DNA of 48,481 bases from Intrasporangiaceae bacterium (GCA_021324575.1 JAJPIW010000062.1:1-48481), one strand, 5' to 3'. Shown: positions 8,952 through 17,705, counted from the first letter of the stretch. The notes: generated by a model not told the origin, from the letters alone. Numbers and translations: made by a program.

Positions 8952-10174
8952 CGACGACGCTCCTCGGTGTGGACCTCACCGACCGTCGCGTCCTCGTGGC
9001 CGGCGGGGGGCCGGTAGCAGCGCTCAAGGCTGGAGCACTCGCCGGAGACGGTGCCCACGTCCACGTCGTGGCGCCCCAGCTGTGCGAGGACCTGCGTGAC
9101 CTGTTCGCGGCGTCGCCGGAACGCCTGCGCTGGTCCGACCGGGAGGTGTCGGCCGAGGACCTGGACGGCGTGTGGCTGGTCGTCGCGGCCACCGACGACG
9201 CAGCCGTCAACCGGGAGCTGTGCGCCGCCGCCACGGCACAGCGGATCTTCAGCGTGTGCGCGGGATCGGCCGCCGACGGAACCGCCCGCACCCCGGCCAT
9301 GGCCGAGCACGCCGGTTTGCGCGTCGGCGTCGTCTCGGCCGGCCGTCCGGACCCGACACGGGTCGTCCGCACCCGCAACGCCCTCTCCCTGCACCTGCAG
9401 ACCGCCGACCTCGACCTGCGCGCCGCGCGCGTCTCGCCTTCGGCCGGGCGGGTGGTCCTCGTCGGAGGCGGCCCCGGCGCTGCGGACCTCATCACCGTCC
9501 GCGGGCGGCGGGCTCTTGCCGAAGCCGACGTCGTCGTCACCGACCGGCTCGGTCCGAGCACCCTGCTGGGCCGGCTGCCGCGCGACGTCCAGGTGATCGA
9601 CGTCGGCAAGACGCCGGGCCACCACCAGGTCACCCAGGACGAGATCAACCAGATCCTCGTCGACCAGGCGGCGCTGGGGCGCACCGTCGTCCGGCTCAAG
9701 GGCGGGGACCCCTACGTCTACGGACGCGGCGGGGAGGAGCAGGCCTTCTGTGCCGCGCACGGCATCCCGGTCGAGGTCGTCCCCGGCGTCAGCTCGGCGA
9801 TGAGCGCCCCCGGTGCGGCCGGCATACCGCTCACCCACCGGGGCACCGCGGCCGCCGTCCACCTCGTCCAGGGCCACGGCCCGCTGGACACCCACGCCGT
9901 CGGCTCGGTCGTCGACGGCTCAGCCACCCTCGTCATACTCATGGGCGTGTCCTCGCTTGCCGACCACGTCGCGACCCTGATCTCCGCCGGCGCCGCCCCC
10001 AGCACGCCGGTGGCGATCGTCGAGGATGCGACCCTGCCCACCCAGCGGGTGACCCGCGCCGCTCTGGGCCAGATCGTCCTGGTGGCGAGCGACGTCGGCA
10101 TACGAGCCCCGGCAGTCGTCGTCGTGGGTGCGGTTGCCGACGCGGCGCTCCTTGCCACCGGAAGGTCCGGATGA
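8948..10174 (+). CDS. cysG: Siroheme synthase: precorrin-2 dehydrogenase plus uroporphyrinogen-III C-methyltransferase
   Basis: 408 residues in two parts. Residues ~1-165 form a SirC/Met8-like NAD-binding domain (VLVAGGGPVAALKAGAL) that would oxidise precorrin-2 and insert iron. Residues ~170-408 are a SUMT methyltransferase domain: VVLVGGGPGAADLIT, VRLKGGDPYVYGRGGEE, VVPGVSSAMSAPGAAGIPLTHR. It supplies the siroheme that NirB needs, which explains its place in the operon. The start overlaps the nirD stop (ATGA) and the stop overlaps the next start (ATGA). The N-terminal domain is short compared with enterobacterial CysG, so the chelatase activity is inferred rather than certain. Confidence 0.9.
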   Translation: MTTTLLGVDLTDRRVLVAGGGPVAALKAGALAGDGAHVHVVAPQLCEDLRDLFAASPERLRWSDREVSAEDLDGVWLVVAATDDAAVNRELCAAATAQRIFSVCAGSAADGTARTPAMAEHAGLRVGVVSAGRPDPTRVVRTRNALSLHLQTADLDLRAARVSPSAGRVVLVGGGPGAADLITVRGRRALAEADVVVTDRLGPSTLLGRLPRDVQVIDVGKTPGHHQVTQDEINQILVDQAALGRTVVRLKGGDPYVYGRGGEEQAFCAAHGIPVEVVPGVSSAMSAPGAAGIPLTHRGTAAAVHLVQGHGPLDTHAVGSVVDGSATLVILMGVSSLADHVATLISAGAAPSTPVAIVEDATLPTQRVTRAALGQIVLVASDVGIRAPAVVVVGAVADAALLATGRSG

Positions 10175-11310
10175 GCCGCGAGCTGGGCCAGGTCATGGCG
10201 GGCTGCGTGGTCCTCGTGACCGCGGACCGCCGGTCCGGCGAGCTGTCCACCGCGCTGGCCCGCCGGGGCGCGACGATCCGGTACGCCCCGGCACTGACCA
10301 TCGTTCCGCACGTCGACGACGAGCGGCTCATCGCCGACACCGTCGCGCTCATTGCCGAGCCCCCGGAGATCGTCGTCGTGACGACCGGCATCGGGTTCCG
10401 CGGCTGGGTGGAGGCGGCGGACGCGGCGGGTCTGGCCGACGAGCTGCTCGCGGCGATTCGCAACGCCCGGATCATCGCCCGGGGCCCCAAGGCACGGGGT
10501 GCCATCCAGGCGGCGGGGCTGGAGGCCGACTGGGTCGCCGAGTCCGAGACCTCGGCCGAGATCCTGTCCTACCTGCTCACCGAGAACCTCACCGCGCGGC
10601 GGATCGCCGTGCAGCACCACGGCGCCGGCGCGGACGGGCTCGACATCGAGCTGGACGCCGCCGGCGCGCGCGTCGCGAGCCTCGTGGTCTACCGGTGGGG
10701 CCCGCCCCCGGACGCTGCCGCGGTGCGCGCCTCGGTGCACGGTGTGGCCGACGGCGAGATCGACGCGGTGACCTTCACGTCCGCCCCGGGTGCCCACGCC
10801 TGGCTCGAGGCCGCCCGCTCCGAAGGCGTCCTCGACCGGATCGTCAGTCGGTGCCGCAGCGGCGCAGTGGTCATGGCTGCGGTGGGTCCGGTGACGGCAG
10901 GACCGTTGCAGGACAACGGTATCGATCCGCTCGTCCCCGACCGCGGGCGCCTCGGCGCTCTCGTCCGGACCCTCGTCGGGCACTACGAGCGGCTCCACAC
11001 GACTGCGGCGTGCACGCCGGCCGGTCGGCTCCAGGTCCGGCGGACCGTGGCCCTGCTCGACGGTCACGTGCTGCCGCTCTCCCCCACCGGCCTGGAGGTC
11101 CTCCGCCTTCTCGTCGAAAGTGCCGGCGAGGTCGTCACCCGCGGCCAGCTCCTCCAGATCCTGCCCGGCGACTCGACCGACCCGCACTCGGCTGAGGTCG
11201 CCGTGGCCCGGGTCCGTGAGGTCTGCGGCGGCAAGGCGGTCATCCAGACCGTCGTCAAGCGGGGCTACCGGCTCGCGATCAGTGGGCCCTCGGTGTCAGC
11301 AGCCGGCTGA
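10171..11310 (+). CDS. Uroporphyrinogen-III synthase fused to an OmpR-type winged-helix domain
   Basis: 379 residues. The first ~265 match HemD-type uroporphyrinogen-III synthase (VLVTADRRSGELSTALARRG, ARGPKARGAIQAAGL, VAAVGPVTAGPL-like segment). The last ~100 form a transcriptional-regulator C-terminal winged helix: PLSPTGLEVLRLLVESAGEVVTR, VAVARVRE and VVKRGYRLAI. Such HemD-wHTH fusions are known beside nirBD in other actinobacteria (Mycobacterium Rv0260c type). It may both feed siroheme synthesis and bind DNA. It is the last gene of the nitrate operon, coupled to cysG by an ATGA overlap. Whether the synthase part is catalytically active cannot be judged here. Confidence 0.85.
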   Translation: MSRELGQVMAGCVVLVTADRRSGELSTALARRGATIRYAPALTIVPHVDDERLIADTVALIAEPPEIVVVTTGIGFRGWVEAADAAGLADELLAAIRNARIIARGPKARGAIQAAGLEADWVAESETSAEILSYLLTENLTARRIAVQHHGAGADGLDIELDAAGARVASLVVYRWGPPPDAAAVRASVHGVADGEIDAVTFTSAPGAHAWLEAARSEGVLDRIVSRCRSGAVVMAAVGPVTAGPLQDNGIDPLVPDRGRLGALVRTLVGHYERLHTTAACTPAGRLQVRRTVALLDGHVLPLSPTGLEVLRLLVESAGEVVTRGQLLQILPGDSTDPHSAEVAVARVREVCGGKAVIQTVVKRGYRLAISGPSVSAAG

Positions 11311-11352
11311 CGGCGTGGACCGGTCCTGGGCCAGCAGGGGCGCTGTCGGCGT

Positions 11353-12015
11353 TCAGTCGCTCCGGCCCGAGCGGGTGACGAAGCCCGTCTCGTAGGCGAC
11401 GACGACCGCCTGCACCCGGTCGCGCACGCCCAGCTTGGCGAGGATGCGGGCGACGTGGGTCTTCACCGTGGTCTCGGCGACGACGGCCTCGGCGGCGATC
11501 TCGGCGTTCGAGAGGCCGCGAGCGATGAGGCGGAGCATCTCCAGCTCGCGCCCGGTGAGGAGGGCCAGCTGGGGCGGGAGGCCGCTGCTCGCGGCGGCTT
11601 CGGCGAACCGCTCGACGAGCCGCTGGGTGATGGATGGCTCGATGAGCGAGTCGCCGGTCGCCGCCGCGCGCACCGCGGCGATGAGACGCGTGGACGGGGC
11701 GTCCTTGAGCAGGAACCCCGCGGCGCCGGCCCGGAGTGCGCGGTAGACGTACTCGTTCTGGTCGAACGTGGTGAGCACGACCACCGTGGGAGGGTTGGGC
11801 TGACGCAGGATCCGCTCGGTGGCGGCCAGCCCGTCGAGCTCGGGCATCCGGATGTCCATGAGCACGACATCGGGCTTCTCCAGCGCCGCGTGGCGGATCG
11901 CCTCGTTGCCGTTCTCGGCCTCGGCGACGACCGAGATGTCGCCCTCGGCCTCGAGGATCACCCGGAAGCCCGTGCGCACCAGCTCCTGGTCGTCGGCGAC
12001 GAGCACCCTGATCAC
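11353..12015 (-). CDS. Two-component response regulator, NarL/LuxR family
   Basis: 220 residues. The receiver domain has the acidic pair D8-D9, phospho-acceptor D54 (VVLMDIRMPELDG) and the conserved Lys in GFLLKDAP. The C-terminal LuxR-type HTH reads LTGRELEMLRLIARGLSNAEIAAEAVVAE then VKTHVARILAKLGVRDR. The GTG start at 12015 fits the family N-terminus (VIRVLVADDQ); the frame extends upstream without similarity. A CACAAT -10-like element 6 nt before the GTG suggests a leaderless transcript. It is divergent from three membrane genes that include an intact histidine kinase, its likely partner. It converges on the nitrate operon with a 42-bp gap. Confidence 0.9.
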   Translation of the reverse strand: MIRVLVADDQELVRTGFRVILEAEGDISVVAEAENGNEAIRHAALEKPDVVLMDIRMPELDGLAATERILRQPNPPTVVVLTTFDQNEYVYRALRAGAAGFLLKDAPSTRLIAAVRAAATGDSLIEPSITQRLVERFAEAAASSGLPPQLALLTGRELEMLRLIARGLSNAEIAAEAVVAETTVKTHVARILAKLGVRDRVQAVVVAYETGFVTRSGRSD

Positions 12016-12021
12016 CCATCC

Positions 12022-12027
12022 ATTGTG
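12022..12027 (-). promoter_or_regulatory. -10 element of the response-regulator gene (leaderless)
   Basis: CACAAT on the minus strand lies 6 nt before the GTG start, where a -10 hexamer would place the first base of the mRNA at the start codon. Confidence 0.35.
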
Positions 12028-12170
12028 CCGAGGTCGTCGGCCGGATGAGTCCTCCTTGGGGATGACCGGGCCGCCGAAGGATCGTCCCCAGTGCCGACGC
12101 GGACGAGGCCGTCGGGCGGGGACCGTTGGGTCATCGGGGTCACTGGGGCTCCCAGCGAAAGGGCAGAGCA

Positions 12171-12716
12171 ATGAACGGAATCCTCAAGGGCGTCAAACCC
12201 CTCGACTACCTGGCCACCGGCCTGAACGTGGTCCTGGCAGCTCTCATCGGGCTCGAGAACATCACCGCAGGCGCCGGCGCAGACGTGGCGCACCCCCTCG
12301 ACTCGCACTCCTGGGCGATGCTGCCCGTCTTCGTCCTCGCAGCCGCTCCACTCCTCTGGCGACGCCGCAACGTCGTGGCCGCCATCGCGGTGAGCGTCGT
12401 CGTGGTCGCAGCCAGCCTCCCGGCGTTCGGCTGGGTCACTCGGTGCGGGTTCGCGCTCCCGCTCGCCGGCTTCTTCGCGTATGCCGTGGCGCGGTTCGCC
12501 GGGGGCAAGCAGTACCAGCTCATCGGCCTGGCGGGGATCGCCTTCCTCGAGGTCCTCGCCCTGGTCAAGGACTCGTCCACCGGCGGACTGGGCGGTCTGG
12601 TCGTCGGCATCCCCCTCGTCGTCGTCGGTTACGGTCTCGGCCTGTTCGTCCAGAGTCGTGCCACCAAGCGGGTGACGGCGCCTACGCTGGCGGGCGAGCG
12701 CGTCGTCCACGCCTGA
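12171..12716 (+). CDS. Small integral membrane protein, paralogue of the next gene's membrane domain
   Basis: 181 residues with about five hydrophobic segments and nothing else. It shares layout and motifs with the N-terminal membrane half of the following protein: an N-terminal LKGVKPLDY / LRGVRPVDW stretch, the WRRRNVV / WWRRNVV motif, and GW-x2-RCG-x3-PLA. It therefore looks like a stand-alone copy of a sensor membrane domain without a kinase. The ATG at 12171 follows AAAGGGCAGAGCA. The gene is the first of three co-directional genes divergent from the response regulator. Function unknown; a sensor accessory subunit is an inference from context. Confidence 0.75.
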   Translation: MNGILKGVKPLDYLATGLNVVLAALIGLENITAGAGADVAHPLDSHSWAMLPVFVLAAAPLLWRRRNVVAAIAVSVVVVAASLPAFGWVTRCGFALPLAGFFAYAVARFAGGKQYQLIGLAGIAFLEVLALVKDSSTGGLGGLVVGIPLVVVGYGLGLFVQSRATKRVTAPTLAGERVVHA

Positions 12717-12738
12717 CCGGCCGGAGGGAGAGCGGGCC

Positions 12739-13908
12739 ATGTCTGATGCCTTCCGCGGGGTGCTGCGGGGAGTCCGTCCGGTCGACTGGTTCCTCGCGGT
12801 CGCCCTCAGCCTCCTCGGTGTCCTCATGATGTTCGAGGACGTCATGGCCACGGACGCCGAGGTGGCCCGGGAGGTCGCCAACCACACGATGGTCCACGCG
12901 CAGAGCACCCACACCTGGTGGGTCCTCCCCGCGTGGCTGCTCGCGACAGTGCCGGTGCTGTGGTGGCGGCGCAACGTCGTCCTGGTGACCGGGACCGCGC
13001 TCGCCGTCATGACCTTCCACGACGTCGTCTTCGGCTGGCTCGGCCGTTGCGGGTCGGGCCTACCGCTGGCCTTCGTGCTGACCTTCCTCGGCGCGGTTGC
13101 CTACGAGCGGGGAACGGCGTGGCTGACGTTCGCCCTCGGGTGTCTGCTCTCGGTCGCGGTACTCGCCGTCGATGCCGTCGCCGGGCCCGGCACGCTCGTC
13201 CTCACAGTGCCGGTCAGCCTGATCCTCTTCGGGGTCGGCCGGGCCGTGCGGCACCGGACCGCGCTGTCCACCGAGCTGAGGGCACGCAACGAGGAGCTGC
13301 GCGCCCTGCGCGACGAAGGGGCCGCCCTCGGGGTGGCCGACGACCGGGCCCGGCTCTCCCAACAGCTCGACGGGCTTATCCAGGCCCGGCTGGACCAGCT
13401 CGCGTATGCCGCGGGGTCGGCTGAAGGTCTGGACGCAGCGGCGTCCCGTGCCCTCCTGGAACGCATCGAGGCCGACAGCCGCACCACGCTGGACGACATG
13501 CGCGAGATCGTCGGCCTGCTTCGGGGCGGCGATGTCGCGCTCGCTCCCGCTCCGACGGTCGCGCATCTCGATGCCCTCCTCGCCCGGCATACGAAGGCCG
13601 ACGCGCGGCTGACTGTCACGGGCGACCCGAGGTCCCTGCCGGCGACGGTGGAGCTGTCGGCCTACCGCATCGTCGAGCACCTCGTGAACGCCCTTGCCGA
13701 CCAGCCGGACTCGCGCATCGAGGTCGATGTCCGCTTTGACGAGGCGGTGATCGAGATCCGGGTCCGCGGGCCGGTCCGCAAGGGCGCCGATGTGAGGGCG
13801 GCGGCGGCCCGCGCCAAGGAACGGGCCACACTGCTCGGCGGATCCGTGGGGCTCAAGGTCAGCAGGGGCCACGCGAAGGCGATCGCCCTGCTCCCGGTGC
13901 TCAGGTAG
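12739..13908 (+). CDS. Degenerate membrane histidine kinase (pseudokinase)
   Basis: 389 residues: five or so TM segments (1-170), a helical linker, then a HisKA_3/HATPase-like region. Aligned with the intact kinase downstream (ERARIASELHDIVGH), this protein reads DRARLSQQLDGLIQA, so the phospho-acceptor His is replaced by D211 and the following Asp by Gly. The N-box Asn survives (N317 in IVEHLVNALAD) but the DxG and GxGxGL nucleotide-lid motifs are missing. It should be unable to autophosphorylate. Its membrane half is paralogous to the preceding gene. It is 22 bp downstream of that gene and 9 bp upstream of the real kinase, so all three are probably made together. Confidence 0.85.
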   Translation: MSDAFRGVLRGVRPVDWFLAVALSLLGVLMMFEDVMATDAEVAREVANHTMVHAQSTHTWWVLPAWLLATVPVLWWRRNVVLVTGTALAVMTFHDVVFGWLGRCGSGLPLAFVLTFLGAVAYERGTAWLTFALGCLLSVAVLAVDAVAGPGTLVLTVPVSLILFGVGRAVRHRTALSTELRARNEELRALRDEGAALGVADDRARLSQQLDGLIQARLDQLAYAAGSAEGLDAAASRALLERIEADSRTTLDDMREIVGLLRGGDVALAPAPTVAHLDALLARHTKADARLTVTGDPRSLPATVELSAYRIVEHLVNALADQPDSRIEVDVRFDEAVIEIRVRGPVRKGADVRAAAARAKERATLLGGSVGLKVSRGHAKAIALLPVLR

Positions 13909-13917
13909 GGAACGCCC

Positions 13918-15033
13918 GTGCGCCGGCTCGAGCAGGTGGGAATCGTCATCGCGGTCATCGCATTGGTCATCGTGCCGACCGCGGTCCACGGCTGGCCGAC
14001 GACGCTGGTCGGCAACGGGTTCGTGGCCCTGCTGACCGCCGGCGGGCTGAGCCTGGTGAGGTGGCGGACCCGACCCCGCGTGGCGAGCGTCGTCGCGCTC
14101 GGGTCGTTCCTCGCGGCGGTGGCCCTCGATCGTGGCGCCTGGTTCCCGGACCCGGCGAGCGGCCTCTTCTCGGCCGCCTTCGCGGTCCTCGCGCTCGGGT
14201 GGTCGGGTCGGAGCGCGTGGGTGGCCGCCGCGGGCGCCGGGGTCTATCTCGTCCCGTTCTACTTCCTGTCCGACATGGGCTCCTGGGCCGCCACCCTCAT
14301 CTTCACCGTCCCGCCGTATGCCGCAGGCACCGCACTCCGGCTGCGCGAGGAGACCGCCGACAAGCTGGCCGTCCGGGCCCGTGAGCTCGAGGACGAGCGT
14401 GACCTGTTCGCCGAGCTGGTCCGGCGGCACGAGCGCGCCCGCATCGCCAGCGAGCTGCATGACATCGTCGGACATGCCATCAGCGTCATGGTGATCCAGG
14501 CCGCCGCGGGTCAGCGCCTCGTCGATGTCGACCCGGAGCGCGCCAAGGGGGCCTTCACTGCCATCGCCGAGTCGGCCCGGCAGGGCAAGGAGGACCTGCA
14601 GCGGCTCGTCGAGCTGCTCGGCGGGGGCGACGTCACCGGGCCGGATCTGTCCTTGGTCGATGAGGTCGTTGCTCGCGCGGCGAGGAGCGGTCTGAAGGTG
14701 ACCTGCCGCTTCGACGGCGACCGGGGTCTCGTCCCGGGGCCTGTCGCACACCTCGCCTTCCGGGTCGTTCAGGAGGGGCTCACCAACGCTCTGCGGCACG
14801 CGCCCGGCGCCGAGGTGCGTGTTGGGATCAGCGTCGACGAGCGCGGACGGGCGATGGAGGTGCGAGTGGAGAACGACCACGTCCCGGCCAGCGCGCCCCC
14901 TTCCATGTCGGTCATGGGCACCGGCCGGGGCCTGATGGGGCTTCGTGAGCGGATCCAGGTCCTCGGCGGTCAGCTGGTGACCGGCCCGACCAGCTCCGGG
15001 GGCTGGGCCGTCGAGGCACACCTGCCCGGCTGA
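13918..15033 (+). CDS. Sensor histidine kinase, NarL-partner (HisKA_3) class
   Basis: 371 residues. About five TM segments fill residues 1-140, followed by a coiled linker and the dimerisation helix HERARIASELHDIVGHAISVM with H181 as phospho-acceptor. The ATPase domain shows an N-box (VVQEGLTNALRHAP) and the lid motif GTGRGLMGLRERIQVLGG. The start is the GTG at 13918, 9 bp after the previous stop, with a modest AGG-type ribosome site. It is the only catalytically complete kinase of the cluster and the probable donor to the divergent response regulator. The stimulus is unknown; no periplasmic domain is apparent, so membrane or intramembrane sensing is likely. Confidence 0.9.
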   Translation: MRRLEQVGIVIAVIALVIVPTAVHGWPTTLVGNGFVALLTAGGLSLVRWRTRPRVASVVALGSFLAAVALDRGAWFPDPASGLFSAAFAVLALGWSGRSAWVAAAGAGVYLVPFYFLSDMGSWAATLIFTVPPYAAGTALRLREETADKLAVRARELEDERDLFAELVRRHERARIASELHDIVGHAISVMVIQAAAGQRLVDVDPERAKGAFTAIAESARQGKEDLQRLVELLGGGDVTGPDLSLVDEVVARAARSGLKVTCRFDGDRGLVPGPVAHLAFRVVQEGLTNALRHAPGAEVRVGISVDERGRAMEVRVENDHVPASAPPSMSVMGTGRGLMGLRERIQVLGGQLVTGPTSSGGWAVEAHLPG

Positions 15034-15057
15034 TGCGCTGGCCCGGGTCAGTGAATC

Positions 15058-15096
15058 GGCGCCCTCGCGCCCACAGGCGGCGGACGCGAGGGCGCC
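15058..15096. terminator. Hairpin between the kinase and paaK (convergent genes)
   Basis: Perfect 12-bp stem GGCGCCCTCGCG / CGCGAGGGCGCC with a 15-nt loop, located in the 94-bp gap between two convergent genes. It lacks a U-tract, as is usual in high-GC actinobacteria, and could serve both strands. Confidence 0.7.
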
Positions 15097-15127
15097 GAGT
15101 GGCAGCGCGCCCGGACGGCTCCTTACC

Positions 15128-16417
15128 TCAGCGGGTCGGCCGCAGGCCGCGCTGGTCGTCGATCCGCCTGGCCTTGCCGAGCGAGCGCTCGAGCGCGTGC
15201 GGCTCGACGACGTCGACCGCGATGGTCACGCCCACGATGTCCTTGACCCGCTTCCGCAGCAGCCGAGCCGCGTCCACCGCTACGGCCGCGTCGGCCTCCG
15301 GGCGACGCTCCACCCGGACGGTCAGCTCGTCCATGTGCCCCGGGCGGGTGAGGACGCACAGGTAGTGCGGGGTGAGCCCGTCGACCCGCAGCAGCTGCTC
15401 CTCGATCTGGGACGGGAACACGTTGACCCCTCGGACGATCATCATGTCGTCGCTGCGCCCGGTGATCTTGGCCATCCGCCGGAACGCCGGGTAGGCAGTA
15501 CCGGGATCGAGGCGCGTCAGATCCCTTGTGCGGTAACGGATCACGGGCATCGCCTGCTTGGTCAGCGACGTGAACACGAGCTCCCCGTCTGCGCCGTCGG
15601 GCAGCACCTCACCGGTGACCGGGTCGACGACCTCGGGATAGAAGTGGTCCTCCCAGATGTGCAGGCCGTCCTGGGTCTCCCCTGACTCCTGCGATACGCC
15701 GGGGCCCATCACCTCGGACAGTCCGTAGATGTCGACGGCCCGGACGTTGGAGCGCCGCTGCACCTCCTGGCGCATCTGCTCGGTCCACGGCTCGGCCCCG
15801 AAGATCCCGATCTCCAGGCTCGTCGCCTTGGGGTCGACGCCCTGACGCACCATCTCGTCGAGGATCCCGAGGAAGTACGACGGGGTCACCATGATGACCC
15901 GGGGCTCGAAGTCGACGATGAGCTGCACCTGCCGCTCGGTCATCCCGCCCGACACCGGCACGACCGTGCAGCCGAGCCGCTCGGCCCCGTAGTGCGCCCC
16001 GAGCCCGCCGGTGAACAAGCCGTAGCCATAGGCGATGTGGACGATGTCACCCGCCCGCCCACCGGCCGCCTCGATCGACCGTGCCATCACCTCCGACCAG
16101 GTCCGGATGTCCTCGGCGGTATAACCGACGACGGTGGGCTTGCCCGTCGTGCCACTGCTCGCGTGGATCCGGGACACCTCGGCTCGCGGCACGGCGAACA
16201 TCCCGAACGGGTAGTTGGCCCGCAGGTCCGCCTTGGCCGTGAACGGGAACCTCGCCAGGTCGCCCAGCTCGCGCAGGTCGTCGGGCGTCACGCCGGCGGC
16301 GGCGAACGCCTGCCGGTAGTGCGGCACGTTGTCGTAGGCGTGCCGCAGGGTCCACCGGAGCCGCTCGAGCTGCAGGTCGCGCAGCTGCGAGATCCCGTAT
16401 GCCGGAACGAGACTCAT
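15128..16417 (-). CDS. paaK: Phenylacetate-CoA ligase
   Basis: 429-residue AMP-forming ligase activating phenylacetate to phenylacetyl-CoA in the cytosol. Signatures of the family: the phosphate-binding loop SSGTTGKPTVVGYT, YGLSEVMGPGVSQE, YRTRDLT and the C-terminal catalytic lysine in SLGKARR. Length is typical. The ATG overlaps the hmgA stop by 4 bp (ATGA), so the two are translationally coupled. No other paa genes are in the window; the pairing with homogentisate dioxygenase suggests joint use in phenylalanine/tyrosine-derived aromatic breakdown, though a related aryl acid as substrate is possible. Confidence 0.92.
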   Translation of the reverse strand: MSLVPAYGISQLRDLQLERLRWTLRHAYDNVPHYRQAFAAAGVTPDDLRELGDLARFPFTAKADLRANYPFGMFAVPRAEVSRIHASSGTTGKPTVVGYTAEDIRTWSEVMARSIEAAGGRAGDIVHIAYGYGLFTGGLGAHYGAERLGCTVVPVSGGMTERQVQLIVDFEPRVIMVTPSYFLGILDEMVRQGVDPKATSLEIGIFGAEPWTEQMRQEVQRRSNVRAVDIYGLSEVMGPGVSQESGETQDGLHIWEDHFYPEVVDPVTGEVLPDGADGELVFTSLTKQAMPVIRYRTRDLTRLDPGTAYPAFRRMAKITGRSDDMMIVRGVNVFPSQIEEQLLRVDGLTPHYLCVLTRPGHMDELTVRVERRPEADAAVAVDAARLLRKRVKDIVGVTIAVDVVEPHALERSLGKARRIDDQRGLRPTR

Positions 16418-17667
16418 CGGTCGCCGGCGCCCTCCCCGCGGGTCCACGACCCGGCATACGCGCCGTCGTCGCAGGCCCGCCCGGCCTCGCCGAGCTCCAG
16501 CGGGCGGAAGGTGTCGACCATGACGGCGAGCTCGTCGAAGTAGTGGACGCCGATCGAGCGCTCCATCGCGCCCGGCTGCGGACCATGCGGGTGGCCGCCC
16601 GGGTGCAGCGAGATCGAGCCCTTGCCGATGCCGGACCCCTTGCGCGCCTCGTAGTCGCCGTCGACGTAGAACATGACCTCGTCGCTGTCGACGTTGGAGT
16701 GGTAGTACGGGACCGGGATGGAGAGCGGGTGGTAGTCGACCTTGCGCGGGACGAAGTTGCAGACGACGAAGTTCTGGCCCTCGAAGACCTGGTGCGCGGG
16801 CGGCGGCTGGTGCACGCGGCCGGTGATCGGTTCGTAGTCGGCGACGTTGAACACGTACGGGTACAGGCACCCGTCCCAGCCGACCACGTCGAGCGGGTGG
16901 TGCGGGAGGGTGTGCACGGTGCCGACGATCCCGCCCGGCCCGTTGCCGCGGTGCTTGATGTAGACGTTGGTCGCGGTCGCCGGGTCCTCGCCGATGTCCT
17001 CGGCGAGCAGCGGGCCCTCGGGCAGCCGGAGGTCGCGCTCACAGTACGGCGCGTGCTCGAGGAGCTGGCCGTACCGGGAGAGGAACCGCTTGGGTGGGGC
17101 GATGTGCCCGGCGCCCTCGATGACGTAGAGCCGCAGCGGGTTCTTGCGGGACCGTTTGGGCAGCCAGCGGTGGATCGTCGCCCTCGGGATGATGACGTAG
17201 TCGCCCTCGCCCACCTCGAAGGACCCGAACACCGTCTGCACCGACCCCTGGCCGCGCTCGACGTAGACGCACTCGTCGCCGATGCCGTTCTTGTACCAGG
17301 GCGAGTCCTCGCCGGTCACGGCATACGAGATCCGCACGTCGCCGTTGCCGAGTACGAGCCGCCGTCCGGTGACCGCGTCGGTCGCGCGGATCGCCTTGTC
17401 GTCGAACAGGTCGTGCAGCGTGAGGTGCCGCGGGAGCAACGGGTGGTTGGGCATCGTCGTCAGGTCACCGACCGCCCACTCGCGCGAGCCGGCGATGGCC
17501 GACGGGATGCCGCGGTGGTAGAGCAGCGAGGAGTCCGAGGAGAACCCCTCCTCCCCCATCAGCTCCTCGTAGTAGAGCTCGCCCGGTCCCCTTCGGGAGG
17601 GCCGTCGGTGTTGCGTATGCCGTTTGGGCGGGATGCTGCCCATGGCCAGGTAGTGCGCCACGTCCAC
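16414..17667 (-). CDS. hmgA: Homogentisate 1,2-dioxygenase
   Basis: 417-residue non-haem iron enzyme opening the ring of homogentisate to maleylacetoacetate. The N-terminal IPPKRHTQ motif and the iron-ligand region are visible: His in YYHSNVDSDE, Glu in the same DEVMFYVDGDYEAR stretch and His in LHPGGHPHGPQPGAME. The ATG at 17667 gives the usual distance to the PPKRHTQ motif. Just upstream are two tandem 16-bp repeats and a -10 candidate. The gene leads the hmgA-paaK operon and is divergent from a gene of unknown function and fahA, which continue the pathway. Confidence 0.95.
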   Translation of the reverse strand: MDVAHYLAMGSIPPKRHTQHRRPSRRGPGELYYEELMGEEGFSSDSSLLYHRGIPSAIAGSREWAVGDLTTMPNHPLLPRHLTLHDLFDDKAIRATDAVTGRRLVLGNGDVRISYAVTGEDSPWYKNGIGDECVYVERGQGSVQTVFGSFEVGEGDYVIIPRATIHRWLPKRSRKNPLRLYVIEGAGHIAPPKRFLSRYGQLLEHAPYCERDLRLPEGPLLAEDIGEDPATATNVYIKHRGNGPGGIVGTVHTLPHHPLDVVGWDGCLYPYVFNVADYEPITGRVHQPPPAHQVFEGQNFVVCNFVPRKVDYHPLSIPVPYYHSNVDSDEVMFYVDGDYEARKGSGIGKGSISLHPGGHPHGPQPGAMERSIGVHYFDELAVMVDTFRPLELGEAGRACDDGAYAGSWTRGEGAGDR

Positions 17668-17673
17668 CTCGTT

Positions 17674-17705
17674 GTGTCATTGCGTTGGGGTGTCATTGCG
17701 ATGGG
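17674..17705 (-). repeat. Tandem 16-bp direct repeat in the hmgA leader
   Basis: Two adjacent copies of GTGTCATTGCG(T/A)TGGG (plus-strand reading), differing at one base, end 7 bp before the hmgA start codon. The position, between the predicted -10 and the start, fits an operator or a leader-RNA element. No regulator can be assigned. Confidence 0.6.

Noticed and set aside
13060-15021. Long minus-strand frame opposite the two kinase genes
   Set aside because: It lacks recognisable domains and is the antisense shadow of genes with clear TM and kinase motifs.
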